Source of the DNA: Amycolatopsis thermalba
GTDB lineage: Bacteria; Actinomycetota; Actinomycetes; Mycobacteriales; Pseudonocardiaceae
Length of the DNA stretch: 64,000 nucleotides
Assembly (NCBI RefSeq): GCF_003385215.1
Contig: NZ_PQHW01000011.1
Coordinates: forward strand, 35,398 to 99,397
Reading direction: 5' to 3'
A program made the position numbers and the translations under genes. The notes below the pieces were generated by a model that ran no database searches, was not told where the DNA came from, and worked only from the letters and a program-made list of their open reading frames with translations. Below, piece after piece: positions 43,061 to 51,016 of the stretch. How positions within the stretch are numbered: position 1 is the first letter of the stretch; each line of letters opens with the position of its first letter.

Positions 43061-43831
43061 ATGCCTGTGCTCGCCGGTGCGGAACCGTTCGCGCACACCG
43101 GTTCGGCCGAGGTCGGGGTGCTGCTGTGCCACGGCTTCACCGGCACGCCGCAGAGCCTGCGGGGCTGGGCCGAGCACCTGGCCGCGCGGGAGTTCACCGT
43201 GCGGCTGCCGCGCCTGCCCGGCCACGGCACGACGTGGCAGGAGATGAACAAGACCGGCTGGCCCGAGTGGTACGGCGCGGTCGAGCGCGAGTTCCTCGAC
43301 CTGCGGGAGCGCTGCCGGTCGGTGTTCGTGTTCGGTCAGTCGATGGGCGGGACGCTCGCGCTGCGGCTGGCCCAGCAGCACGGGGACGCGGTCGCCGGGC
43401 TGGTGCTGGTCAACCCGTCCGTCACGCGGCTGAGCTGGGACACCAAGCTGCTGCCCGTGCTGTCGCGGGTGGTGCCGTGGTCGCGCGGCGTCGCCAACGA
43501 CATCGCCAAGCCGGGCGTCACCGAGCTGGCCTACGACCGGGTTCCGGTGCGGGCGGCGGCGAGCCTGGCCCGGCTGTGGAAGCTCGTGCGGGCCGACCTG
43601 CCCCGGGTGACGCAGCCGCTCCTCCTGCTGCACTCGCTCGTTGACCACGTCGTGGAACCCGAGAACGCGCGCATCGTGCTGTCCGGCGTGCGCAGCCGGG
43701 ACGTGACGGAAGTGGTGCTGGAGAAGAGTTTCCACGTCGCGACCCTGGACCACGACGCGCCGCTCATCTTCCGGCGTAGTGTCGAGTTCGTGGAAGCGGT
43801 CCGTGACCCGGGGCAGGTGGGGGCCCGATGA
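43061..43831 (+). CDS. Alpha/beta-hydrolase carboxylesterase or monoacylglycerol lipase
   Basis: A 256-residue serine esterase of the Est30/thermostable carboxylesterase type. It has the oxyanion HGFTGTPQSLRGWAEHLA, nucleophile Ser in FVFGQSMGGTLALRLA, acid in LLHSLVDHVVEPENA and catalytic His in KSFHVATLDHDAP. The physiological substrate is unknown. A GGAGGAG sits 13 nt before the ATG, with GAGGGG nearer. It overlaps the next gene by 4 bp (ATGA). Confidence 0.86.
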   Translation: MPVLAGAEPFAHTGSAEVGVLLCHGFTGTPQSLRGWAEHLAAREFTVRLPRLPGHGTTWQEMNKTGWPEWYGAVEREFLDLRERCRSVFVFGQSMGGTLALRLAQQHGDAVAGLVLVNPSVTRLSWDTKLLPVLSRVVPWSRGVANDIAKPGVTELAYDRVPVRAAASLARLWKLVRADLPRVTQPLLLLHSLVDHVVEPENARIVLSGVRSRDVTEVVLEKSFHVATLDHDAPLIFRRSVEFVEAVRDPGQVGAR

Positions 43832-44301
43832 ACTCACGCGTTCCCGATCCCGAGGACGTCGACGCCACCTTCGCGGCGATCGTCGCGGACCTGCGGGCCG
43901 AGGGGGTCGGCCTGATCGACGACGAGGCCGAGCGGACGCCCGCGCGGCCCGAAGCGGCCGAGCCGGAGAAACCCGCGGAGCCGGAGAAACCGGTCGCCGA
44001 CGCGGGCTGGCGCGGTGGCGGCACCCCGTGGGAGGACACCGTGCTGGGCGACGACCCGGCCGGGGACGACGAGCACTACGTGCCGCCGGAGCCGCCGCCG
44101 TTGCCGCGGCCGGGCAAGGGCGCTTTCGTCGTGCTGCTGTTCTTCGTCGCCGGGCTGCTGTTGCTGATCGTGCCCGGGGTGGTCGGCGTGAGCACCACCG
44201 TCGCGACCCCGCTCGGGATCCTGGCGCTGGCGACCGCGATCGCGTTGCTGCTGCTGCGGGTCAAGCAGGGCCCGCCGGACGGCGACGGGGCGCAGGTGTG
44301 A
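43828..44301 (+). CDS. Hypothetical membrane protein
   Basis: A 157-residue protein. Residues 1-95 are acidic and Pro/Glu-rich, with the repeat EPEKPAEPEKP. Two membrane helices follow (AFVVLLFFVAGLLLLIVPGV, ATPLGILALATAIALLLLRV) and a short charged tail. It sits between the esterase and glycerate kinase genes with 4-bp overlaps on both sides, so it is certainly translated with them. Function is unknown. Confidence 0.78.
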   Translation: MNSRVPDPEDVDATFAAIVADLRAEGVGLIDDEAERTPARPEAAEPEKPAEPEKPVADAGWRGGGTPWEDTVLGDDPAGDDEHYVPPEPPPLPRPGKGAFVVLLFFVAGLLLLIVPGVVGVSTTVATPLGILALATAIALLLLRVKQGPPDGDGAQV

Positions 44302-45404
44302 CGCGGGTCGTCGTCGCTCCGGACAAGTTCAAGGGCTCCCTGCCCGCCGAAGCGGTGGCCGCCGCGATCGCGGCCGGGCTGCGGCGCGGGCGTCCCGGGG
44401 CCGAGGTGCTGGAGTGCCCGATCGCCGACGGCGGCGACGGGACGGTGGCCGCCGCGGTGGCCGCGGGCTTCGAGTTCGTGCCCGTGCGGGCGAGCGGGCC
44501 GGTCGGTGAGCCGGTCTCGACGGGTTACGCGCGCCGGGACGGCACGGCGGTGATCGAGCTGGCGGCGGTGTCCGGGCTGGCTCTGCTGGACGAGCTCGCG
44601 CCGCTGACCGCGACGACGCTCGGGGTCGGGGAGCTGATGCGGGCCGCGCTGGACGCCGGCGCGTCCCGGCTGGTGCTGGGGCTGGGCGGCAGTGCGAGCA
44701 CCGACGGCGGGGCCGGGTTGCTGCAGGCGCTCGGTGCGCGGCTGCTGGATTCCGCGGGCGCGGAGCTGCCGCCCGGCGGGGCAGCGTTGCGGCGTCTGGC
44801 ACGGGTGGACCTGGACGGGCTGGACCCGCGGCTGCGGGACGTCGAGCTGCTGGTGGCCAGCGACGTGGACAACCCGCTGCTGGGTGAGCACGGCGCGGCC
44901 GCGGTGTACGGGCCGCAGAAGGGCGCGTCGCCGGAGGACGTCGAGCTGCTGGAGTCGGCGCTGCGGCACCTGGCGGAGGTCGTGCGGGCGTCGGGGCTCG
45001 ACGTGGCGAACGTGCCGGGGGCGGGCGCGGCCGGCGGCACCGGGTACGCGCTGGCGCTGCTCGGGGCGTCGTTCCGGCCGGGGATCGACGTGGTGCTGGA
45101 GCTGACCGGGCTGACGGAGAAGCTGCCGGGCGCGGACCTGCTGATCACCGGCGAGGGCTCACTGGACGAGCAGACGCTGCGCGGCAAGGGCCCGGCGGGC
45201 ATCGCGGCGGCGGCCGCCGAGCGCGGCATCCCGGTGGTGGCGCTGGCCGGGCGCAACACGCTGTCGCCGGAGGCCCTCCGGTCGGCGGGCTTCACCGCCG
45301 CCTACGGACTGACCGACATCGAGCCGGACGTGCGGCGCTGCCTCGCCGAGCCGGCGCCGCTGCTGGAGCGCCTCGCCGCGCGGGTGGCGCGGGAGCACCT
45401 CTAG
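44298..45404 (+). CDS. glxK: Glycerate kinase
   Basis: A 368-residue GarK/GlxK-family kinase starting at GTG 44298 with TRVVVAPDKFKGSLPAEAVA. It has ECPIADGGDGTVAAAVAAGF, GLGGSASTDGGAGLLQALGA, LITGEGSLDEQTLRGKGPAG and the C-terminal VVALAGRN. It phosphorylates glycerate to 2- or 3-phosphoglycerate. It is the last gene of a three-gene overlapping operon; its 3' end overlaps the convergent MBL-fold gene by 4 bp. Confidence 0.92.
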   Translation: MTRVVVAPDKFKGSLPAEAVAAAIAAGLRRGRPGAEVLECPIADGGDGTVAAAVAAGFEFVPVRASGPVGEPVSTGYARRDGTAVIELAAVSGLALLDELAPLTATTLGVGELMRAALDAGASRLVLGLGGSASTDGGAGLLQALGARLLDSAGAELPPGGAALRRLARVDLDGLDPRLRDVELLVASDVDNPLLGEHGAAAVYGPQKGASPEDVELLESALRHLAEVVRASGLDVANVPGAGAAGGTGYALALLGASFRPGIDVVLELTGLTEKLPGADLLITGEGSLDEQTLRGKGPAGIAAAAAERGIPVVALAGRNTLSPEALRSAGFTAAYGLTDIEPDVRRCLAEPAPLLERLAARVAREHL

Positions 45405-46111
45405 CCGCCGAACAGCGTGTGCCACTCGTCCAGGTTGCGGGGGCGGTAGACGAAGTTGTTCTCCTTCACCGAGGACAACGACGCCGACGGCGCGGCCGAG
45501 TACTGGTGCCCGGGGTAGACCACCGGGTCGCCCGGCAGCTCCGCCAGCCACCGCAGGCTGTGGTACATCGCCTCGGCGTCGCCGCCCGGGAAGTCCGTCC
45601 GGCCGCAGCCCTCCAGGAACAGGGTGTCCCCCGCGACGAGACGGCCGTCGACCAGGAAGCACTGGCTGCCGGGCGTGTGGCCGGGCGTGTGCAGCAGCCG
45701 GATCGGGATGGCGCCGACCTCCACGACGTCGTCGTGGTCGTGCCCGGTCAGGTCGGTCGCCGACACGCCGGTGACCCGCTGGACCCACTCCGTCTCGTCG
45801 CGGTTGACGTGCACCGGCACGCTCTCCCGCGCCAGCAGCTCGGGCAGCCCGGCCAGCGTGAACCCCATCATGCTGCCGCCGACGTGGTCGGGGTGGTGGT
45901 GCGTGGCCAGCACCCCGGTGAGGCGCATGTCGTCGGCCGCCAGCACGTCCAGCAGGTCCCCCACGGCGTACGCGGGGTCCACGACCACCGCCTCCCGGGT
46001 CTCCCGGTCGCCGATCAGGTAGGCGAAGTTGACCATCTGGGTGGCCACCGGATCGCCCACCGCGAAGTCGCGGCCGGACAGCAGCTGGCGGAAGTACAAG
46101 CGGTCGCTCAT
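45401..46111 (-). CDS. MBL-fold metallohydrolase (glyoxalase II-like)
   Basis: A 236-residue metallo-beta-lactamase-fold hydrolase. The zinc ligands appear in ATHHHPDHVGG, LLHTPGHTPGSQ, LVAGDTLFLEGCGRTD and VVYPGHQY. The GCGRTD stretch is usual in persulfide dioxygenase and glyoxalase II-like enzymes, so the substrate may be a glutathione or mycothiol thioester. It ends the operon tetR-DUF427-MBL. Confidence 0.85.
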   Translation of the reverse strand: MSDRLYFRQLLSGRDFAVGDPVATQMVNFAYLIGDRETREAVVVDPAYAVGDLLDVLAADDMRLTGVLATHHHPDHVGGSMMGFTLAGLPELLARESVPVHVNRDETEWVQRVTGVSATDLTGHDHDDVVEVGAIPIRLLHTPGHTPGSQCFLVDGRLVAGDTLFLEGCGRTDFPGGDAEAMYHSLRWLAELPGDPVVYPGHQYSAAPSASLSSVKENNFVYRPRNLDEWHTLFGG

Positions 46112-46129
46112 GCTCCGCAGGGTAGGCCG

Positions 46130-46885
46130 TCAGGCGAACTTGGTCTTCGGGCGCTCCTGCTTCACGCCGTCCAGGTAGACGTCGACCTTTTCGTCGTAGA
46201 ACGCGACCAGCCCCTGCACCTTCTGGCTCTCCGGCAGCGGCGTCCGGTAGTACCAGACCACGTCCTCGTGCAAAGCGTCCCCGACGCGCACCGAGTAGTA
46301 CTCCGCCTCGCCCTTGTACGGGCAGCGGGTGATGGTGTCGCTGGGTTCGAGCAGGTCCAGCCGCACGTCGGTCTTGGGCAGGTAGTAGCGGGTCGGCAGG
46401 CCGGTCTCGAACAGCAGCCGCGGGCTGCGGGATTCGGCCACGGTCACGCCGTCGATCTCGATGCGCACGTGCCGTGAGCTGGCGAGGATGTCGACGCGCG
46501 TCCGCGGGTCGCGCGGGTGCACGAAGATCTCCTCGTCCTCCTCGAACCAGGCGTCCATCGCCGCGAAGTCGAGCCGCACGTGCCCCTTCAGCGCCTCCAG
46601 CGGCGAGTCCTGGTACTCCAGCGCCGCGCCTGCCGCCTCGCGGCCGCCCACCCGCACGGTGAACACATCGGCGTCGCCCCGGCTCGGCGAATGCGCCGTC
46701 TCGCCGGTGGCGACCAGGTAATCGCCGCGCACGTCCGCCCGCGGGACGTAGTAGGCCGGGTAGTACGGAACCTCCCACACCATGAGCGGGCGCAACGTGT
46801 CGGCGACGACCTGCCCGCCGAAGACCGCCCGTACGCGCTTGGTGCCCGGCTCGGTCCGGACCCGGCCACGACCATCGGTTGTCAT
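46130..46885 (-). CDS. Double DUF427 protein
   Basis: A 251-residue protein with two DUF427 domains, residues about 15-120 and 135-245. Each has an R(I/V)xxxFxGxxVADxxRxxxxxE-like start and a YxPxxDV segment (YYVPRADVRGDYL, YYLPKTDVRLDLL); the second ends CPYKGEAEYYSVRVGDAL. Function is unknown; the family folds as a small beta barrel. It follows the TetR gene by 28 bp and is likely under its control. Confidence 0.85.
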   Translation of the reverse strand: MTTDGRGRVRTEPGTKRVRAVFGGQVVADTLRPLMVWEVPYYPAYYVPRADVRGDYLVATGETAHSPSRGDADVFTVRVGGREAAGAALEYQDSPLEALKGHVRLDFAAMDAWFEEDEEIFVHPRDPRTRVDILASSRHVRIEIDGVTVAESRSPRLLFETGLPTRYYLPKTDVRLDLLEPSDTITRCPYKGEAEYYSVRVGDALHEDVVWYYRTPLPESQKVQGLVAFYDEKVDVYLDGVKQERPKTKFA

Positions 46886-46913
46886 ACCGGTCGCAACCAC
46901 GCCGGTCGCGGGC

Positions 46914-47489
46914 TTATTTCCGGTGCCGGGCCAGCAGGTCGCGCGCCATGTCGCGGGCCCGGAGGGCGGCATCGGTGTCACCCTCCGCGGCGGAGACGAT
47001 CGCGCCCTTCATCAGCAGGTGCCAGGAGCGGGCGAGGTCCTCGGGCTCGGCCAGCCCGGCCTCACGCGCCAGCCCGGCCACGATGTCCCGGATGGTGTCC
47101 AGGTGCCGGATGCAGGCCCGGCCGAGCGGGTGGTCGGCACCCATCTCGAGCAGGACGTTGACGAACGCGCACGCGTCGAAGTCCTCGGGCGAGCGGAACC
47201 AGTCGTCGAGCACGTCGAAGATCGCCAGCAGCCGGCCCTCCGGCGTCTCGCCGCGGGCGCGGGCCTGCCGTTCGATCAGGCCGACGGTCCACAGCTGCTC
47301 GCGCCGGTCGAGGAAGGCCAGCACGAGGTCGTCCTTGGACGGGAAGTGCCGGTACAGGGTCGCCTTGGCCACCTGGGACCGCGCGATCACCTCGTCCACG
47401 CCGACGGCGCGGATGCCGCGGCGCGAGAACAGCTCGTAAGCGGTCGTCAGGATCCGCTCACGGGCACCGGCGGGCAGCGTGGTGGTCAT
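46914..47489 (-). CDS. TetR-family regulator
   Basis: A 191-residue TetR-family protein with ILTTAYELFSRRGIRAVGVD, VIARSQVAKATLYRHFPSKD as the helix-turn-helix, and a ligand domain with FDACAFVNVLLEMGADHPLG. The ATG at 47489 is preceded by a TATCAT box a few bases away, so the mRNA leader is very short. A palindrome at 47537-47548 is the likely operator, also covering the divergent DUF2795/topoisomerase promoter. Confidence 0.88.
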   Translation of the reverse strand: MTTTLPAGARERILTTAYELFSRRGIRAVGVDEVIARSQVAKATLYRHFPSKDDLVLAFLDRREQLWTVGLIERQARARGETPEGRLLAIFDVLDDWFRSPEDFDACAFVNVLLEMGADHPLGRACIRHLDTIRDIVAGLAREAGLAEPEDLARSWHLLMKGAIVSAAEGDTDAALRARDMARDLLARHRK

Positions 47490-47536
47490 GGCGCGCCGAT
47501 GATAGCCCCGCCGGACCGGGTGCGGAACCGGCCGGA

Positions 47537-47548
47537 CAGACCGGTCTG
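47537..47548. promoter_or_regulatory. TetR-type operator CAGACCGGTCTG
   Basis: A perfect 12-bp palindrome 48 bp upstream of the TetR ATG and 45 bp upstream of the divergent DUF2795 ATG. AGACCGGTCT cores are common operators of autoregulated TetR proteins. Confidence 0.65.
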
Positions 47549-47593
47549 CCCGAGCACCCGTTTGCCGCAGTGGACGTGGGGTATCCGGCGGCC

Positions 47594-47788
47594 ATGACCA
47601 CGCCCGACCCGGAACGACTCCGCGCACTGCTGTCCGATGTGGACTTCCCGTGCGATCGGGCCGAGCTGATCCGCCAGGCCACGGCCCACGGCGCGGACGA
47701 CAGCACGCTCGGGCACCTGGGCGCGATCCCCGACTCCACCTACCCCGACCTCGACGCCGTGACCAGCGCCTGCGGCGAAATCACCTGA
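47594..47788 (+). CDS. DUF2795 small protein
   Basis: A 64-residue DUF2795-family protein: a short acidic helix, LLSDVDFPCDRAELIRQATA, then STLGHLGAIPDSTYPDLDAV. These proteins are common in actinobacteria and have no known function. Its stop shares a base with the topoisomerase start (TGATG), so the two are co-translated. Confidence 0.85.
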   Translation: MTTPDPERLRALLSDVDFPCDRAELIRQATAHGADDSTLGHLGAIPDSTYPDLDAVTSACGEIT

Positions 47789-48804
47789 TGGCCATGCGGC
47801 TGCGCAAGAGCAAGCTCTCCGAGCCCGGCATCCGGCGGCGGCGCAGTGGCCGAGGCTTCCGCTATTTCACCCCCGAGGGGGAGCCGCTGCGCGACGAGGA
47901 GACTCTGCAGCGGATCAAGAGCCTCGCGGTGCCGCCGGCGTGGCGCGACGTGTGGATCTGCCCGTATCCGAACGGTCACATCCAGGCGGTGGGCACCGAC
48001 GACGCCGGCCGCCGCCAGTACCGCTACCACGACCGCTGGCGCCAGGAGCGGGACGAGGAGAAGCACGAGCGCGTCGTCGAGCTGGCGAAGCGGCTGCCGC
48101 AGTGGCGCCGGCGGGTCGCCGAGGACCTGGTCAAGCCGGGTCTGGGCTGCGAGCGCGTGCTGGCGGCGGCGCTGCGGATGATCGACCGGGGCGTCTTCCG
48201 GGTCGGCAGCGAGGAGTACGCCGAGAACAACGGCACCTACGGGGCCGCGACCCTGCTGCGCGAGCACGTCACCGTCAAGCGGGACGAGCTGACCTTCTGC
48301 TACCCCGCCAAGGGCGGGATCGAACGCAACATCACGCTGAGCGACGCCGAGCTGGCCGCGGCGGTGAAGGCGTTGCGCCGCGCGCGGACGGGAAGCGACC
48401 GGTTGTTCGTGTACCGCACACCCAACGGCTGGCACGAGGTGCACGCCGACGAGATCAACGAGCGCTTCAAGGAGATGGTCGGGGACGACTTCACCGTGAA
48501 GGACCTGCGGACGTGGAACGCGACCGTGCTCGCCGCCACCGCGTTCGCGGCAGCCGAAGAGGTGAAGTCCCAGCGCGGGCTGAAACGCACGCAGGCCGCC
48601 GTGATGCGCGAGGTGTCCGAGGAGCTGGGCAACACCCCCGCGGTGTGCCGGAAGTCCTATGTGGACCCGCGGATCGTGGAGGCGCACGCGCGCGGCAGGA
48701 CCATCGCCTCGGCGGTGCACCGGCTCGGCCACACCGGCATCCGCGGCGACGAGGACCGGGAGGTGCTGGAGCGCGCGGTCGTCCGCCTGCTGGACAACGT
48801 TTGA
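47788..48804 (+). CDS. DNA topoisomerase IB
   Basis: A 338-residue bacterial (poxvirus-like) topoisomerase IB. The N-terminal domain has GFRYFTPEGEPLRDEETLQR and VWICPYPNGHIQAVGTDDAG. The catalytic domain has RVGSEEYAENNGTYGAATLL, DFTVKDLRTWNATVLAAT and the nucleophile Tyr in CRKSYVDPRIVEAH. It relaxes supercoils through a 3'-phosphotyrosine intermediate. It is the second gene after DUF2795. Confidence 0.93.
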   Translation: MAMRLRKSKLSEPGIRRRRSGRGFRYFTPEGEPLRDEETLQRIKSLAVPPAWRDVWICPYPNGHIQAVGTDDAGRRQYRYHDRWRQERDEEKHERVVELAKRLPQWRRRVAEDLVKPGLGCERVLAAALRMIDRGVFRVGSEEYAENNGTYGAATLLREHVTVKRDELTFCYPAKGGIERNITLSDAELAAAVKALRRARTGSDRLFVYRTPNGWHEVHADEINERFKEMVGDDFTVKDLRTWNATVLAATAFAAAEEVKSQRGLKRTQAAVMREVSEELGNTPAVCRKSYVDPRIVEAHARGRTIASAVHRLGHTGIRGDEDREVLERAVVRLLDNV

Positions 48805-48832
48805 CTTCTCCTCCTGGTGGTACCTGCAACAG

Positions 48833-49489
48833 GTGAAACTGCTCAGACTTCCCGGGGTGTACCGGCCACAGGCGGACACCTGGCTGCTGATGCGCGCGAT
48901 GCGGGAAGCGCGCCTGCCGGCCGGCGCGCGGGTTCTCGAGGTGTGCACGGGCACCGGCGCGCTGGCGATCGCCGCGGTCCGCAATGGAGCGGCGAGCGTG
49001 ACCGCGGTGGACCGGTACCTGCCCGCGGTGCTGAGCGCGCGGTTCAACGCGCGGGTGCGCGGGCTCCCCGTGGAGGTGCGGCACGGCGACCTCTCGCGGA
49101 CCATCGAGGGCGCGCCGTTCGACGTGGTGCTGGCCAACCCGCCGTACGTGCCGTGCGAGTCGGGCGAGGACCCCGACGGTGCGGCGCTGGCCTGGGACGC
49201 CGGCGTGGACGGGCGCAAGCACCTGGACTGCCTGTGCGACCGGGCCTACGACCTGCTCACCCCCGGTGGGACGATGCTGGTGGTCCATTCGTCGCTGTGC
49301 GGTACCCGCCAGACGGTGGAGATGCTGCGGGACAACGGGTTGAAGACCTCCGTGGTGGCGCGGGCGATCGAGCCGTTCGGCCCGGTGCTGCGTGGCCGCG
49401 TCGACTTCCTGGAACGCTCCGGGCTCATCGCGCCGGGGCAGCGACACGAGGAACTGGTGGTGATCCGTGCCGATCGGACGGAACGCTGA
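48833..49489 (+). CDS. HemK-like class I SAM-dependent methyltransferase
   Basis: A 218-residue methyltransferase. Motif I is VLEVCTGTGALAIAAVRNGA and the NPPY motif is VVLANPPYVPCESGED, which points to N-methylation of glutamine or a base, as in PrmC/HemK. LLTPGGTMLVVHSSLCGTRQ follows. It lacks the N-terminal PrmC domain. The GTG at 48833 is chosen as the only start before the fold; the ribosome-binding site is weak. It overlaps the CDGSH gene by 23 bp. Confidence 0.85.
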   Translation: MKLLRLPGVYRPQADTWLLMRAMREARLPAGARVLEVCTGTGALAIAAVRNGAASVTAVDRYLPAVLSARFNARVRGLPVEVRHGDLSRTIEGAPFDVVLANPPYVPCESGEDPDGAALAWDAGVDGRKHLDCLCDRAYDLLTPGGTMLVVHSSLCGTRQTVEMLRDNGLKTSVVARAIEPFGPVLRGRVDFLERSGLIAPGQRHEELVVIRADRTER

Positions 49490-49670
49490 GCCCCGCAAGG
49501 TGACGCTCGTCGACGGCGGGCCCGTGCTCGTGGAGGGCCCGGTGGAGCTGGAGATGCCCGACGGGACGGTCGCGCGCTCGGACCGGTTCGTGGTGGCGTT
49601 GTGCGCGTGCCGCCGCAGCAAGCGGTACCCCTTCTGCGACACGAGCCATCGCAAGCGCGTGCGGAACTGA
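49467..49670 (+). CDS. CDGSH-type iron-sulfur protein
   Basis: A 67-residue protein with one CDGSH [2Fe-2S] motif: Cys-X-Cys-X(n)-Cys-X3-His in CACRRSKRYPFCDTSHRK. Only the last part of the classic CDGSH is kept as CDTSH, as in many actinobacteria. It is a probable redox carrier. It starts inside the methyltransferase 3' end; a diiron oxidase-like gene lies convergent to it. Confidence 0.86.
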   Translation: MPIGRNAEPRKVTLVDGGPVLVEGPVELEMPDGTVARSDRFVVALCACRRSKRYPFCDTSHRKRVRN

Positions 49671-49698
49671 GGTTTCCCGCCCCCAGTAGGATGCGGCC

Positions 49699-49986
49699 GT
49701 GAAACCGCCGCTCGCAGTCCTGCTCACCGCGATGTCGCTCTGCGGCGGGCTGGTGGCCTGGGCGGCGGTGACCGCTTTGGAGGCGAAGCGCTGCCTGGAG
49801 GGACAGGACTTCAGCGCCGCGATCAGCGCGCGGGGCTGTGAGATCGGCACGGCGGCCGGCGGGACCGTCGTGGAGCCGATCCCCGGGCCACCGTTCGAGG
49901 CGGGAGTGGCGGGAGCCGCCGGGTTCCTCGTCCTGACCGTGGTGCTGGTGCTCACCCGCCGCGCGCGGCGGGTGAGCACCGGGTAG
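49699..49986 (+). CDS. Hypothetical small membrane protein
   Basis: A 95-residue protein with a membrane helix at about 4-24 (PLAVLLTAMSLCGGLVAWAA), a short loop with two Cys residues (CLEGQDFSAAISARGC), and a second helix near the end (VAGAAGFLVLTVVLVLT). The two loop cysteines could form a disulfide outside the membrane. Function is unknown. Confidence 0.6.
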   Translation: MKPPLAVLLTAMSLCGGLVAWAAVTALEAKRCLEGQDFSAAISARGCEIGTAAGGTVVEPIPGPPFEAGVAGAAGFLVLTVVLVLTRRARRVSTG

Positions 49987-49988
49987 GT

Positions 49989-50987
49989 CTACAACGGCTC
50001 GCGCAACGCGCTGCGGCCCTCCTGCCAGGCGCCCAGCACGTGGTCGGCGAAGCGCTGCTCCACCAGGTCGGTGGCCTGGATGCCGAACACGATGTCGCCG
50101 GCCAGTTCCGGCTCGGTCGCCAGCAGGCCGCCGAGGACGTCACGCCGCATGATCTGCTCGTGCACCGCGTCGGCCTCGATGTGCTCGGTGTAGAAGTACC
50201 GGCACCGTTCGTCGGCGTCCAGGCGCCGCAACGCCTTCTCCATGCGCTGGGCACTGGGCGCGGTGGTGATCTCGGCGGCGGCGAAGTGCCCGGCCAGCGC
50301 GGCGCGGAACCGGCGGTGCAGGCCGAACAGCGACATCATGTTGACCACCGCGAGCATGCAGGCCGGGGCGTGTTCCAGGTAGTGCAGGTAGTCGGAGTTC
50401 AGCCCGGCGCCGTCGAGCAGGTCGGCGTAGAGCTGGGCGTGCACCTGGTCGGCGCGGCCGCCGCCGTACTCGTCGAACTCCACGGCCACCAATGCCGCCT
50501 TCGGCTTGCCGCGCAGCCGCGGGATCACCCACGCGTGCGGATCGGCCTCCTTGTGGTGGTAGATCGAGCGCAGCACGAAGTACTCGCGGAGGTGGTCCCA
50601 GGTGCCCTCGGCGGCGAGGAACTGCGACAGGCCGGTGCCGTTCACCGGCTCGACGAGCAGCGGCGCGAGCGCCTCCTCGACGTCGTCGCCGCCGGGCGTG
50701 TGCGCGCGCAGGGCGGCCAGGAACACCCGCTCCATGGCGGCGCGCAGGCGCAGCAGGTCGGGGTCCCACTCCCAGTCCGGGTCGACCCCGGTGAACCCCT
50801 GGTAGTGCAGTTCGTAGCAGACGTGCAGGGCGAGCTGGAGGTCCTCGCCGAAGGGGTCGGCGGCCACCGTCTCGGGCAGTTCCGGGAAGTCCCCGCGCTC
50901 TCCGCGGCCGAGGGCCTCGATCACGGCCGCGGAGAGCGGTCCCCTGGCTGCCGGGAGGGCAGCCGAAAGCGTCATGGCAGTCGTCAC
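49989..50987 (-). CDS. Iron-containing (heme-oxygenase-fold diiron) redox enzyme
   Basis: A 332-residue all-helical protein. It has the features of the iron-containing redox enzyme family: LHVCYELHYQGFTGVDPDWE, VEFDEYGGGRADQVHAQLY and YFYTEHIEADAVHEQIMRRD, which supply the Glu/His iron ligands. Related diiron oxidases cleave or oxidise fatty acids and amino acids. Members are often found next to a CDGSH protein, as here, which may deliver electrons. The start could be GTG 50987 or ATG 50975. Confidence 0.82.
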   Translation of the reverse strand: MTTAMTLSAALPAARGPLSAAVIEALGRGERGDFPELPETVAADPFGEDLQLALHVCYELHYQGFTGVDPDWEWDPDLLRLRAAMERVFLAALRAHTPGGDDVEEALAPLLVEPVNGTGLSQFLAAEGTWDHLREYFVLRSIYHHKEADPHAWVIPRLRGKPKAALVAVEFDEYGGGRADQVHAQLYADLLDGAGLNSDYLHYLEHAPACMLAVVNMMSLFGLHRRFRAALAGHFAAAEITTAPSAQRMEKALRRLDADERCRYFYTEHIEADAVHEQIMRRDVLGGLLATEPELAGDIVFGIQATDLVEQRFADHVLGAWQEGRSALREPL

Positions 50988-51016
50988 GACGGACGGTTAC
51001 CCCGGCCCGGTGCTGG

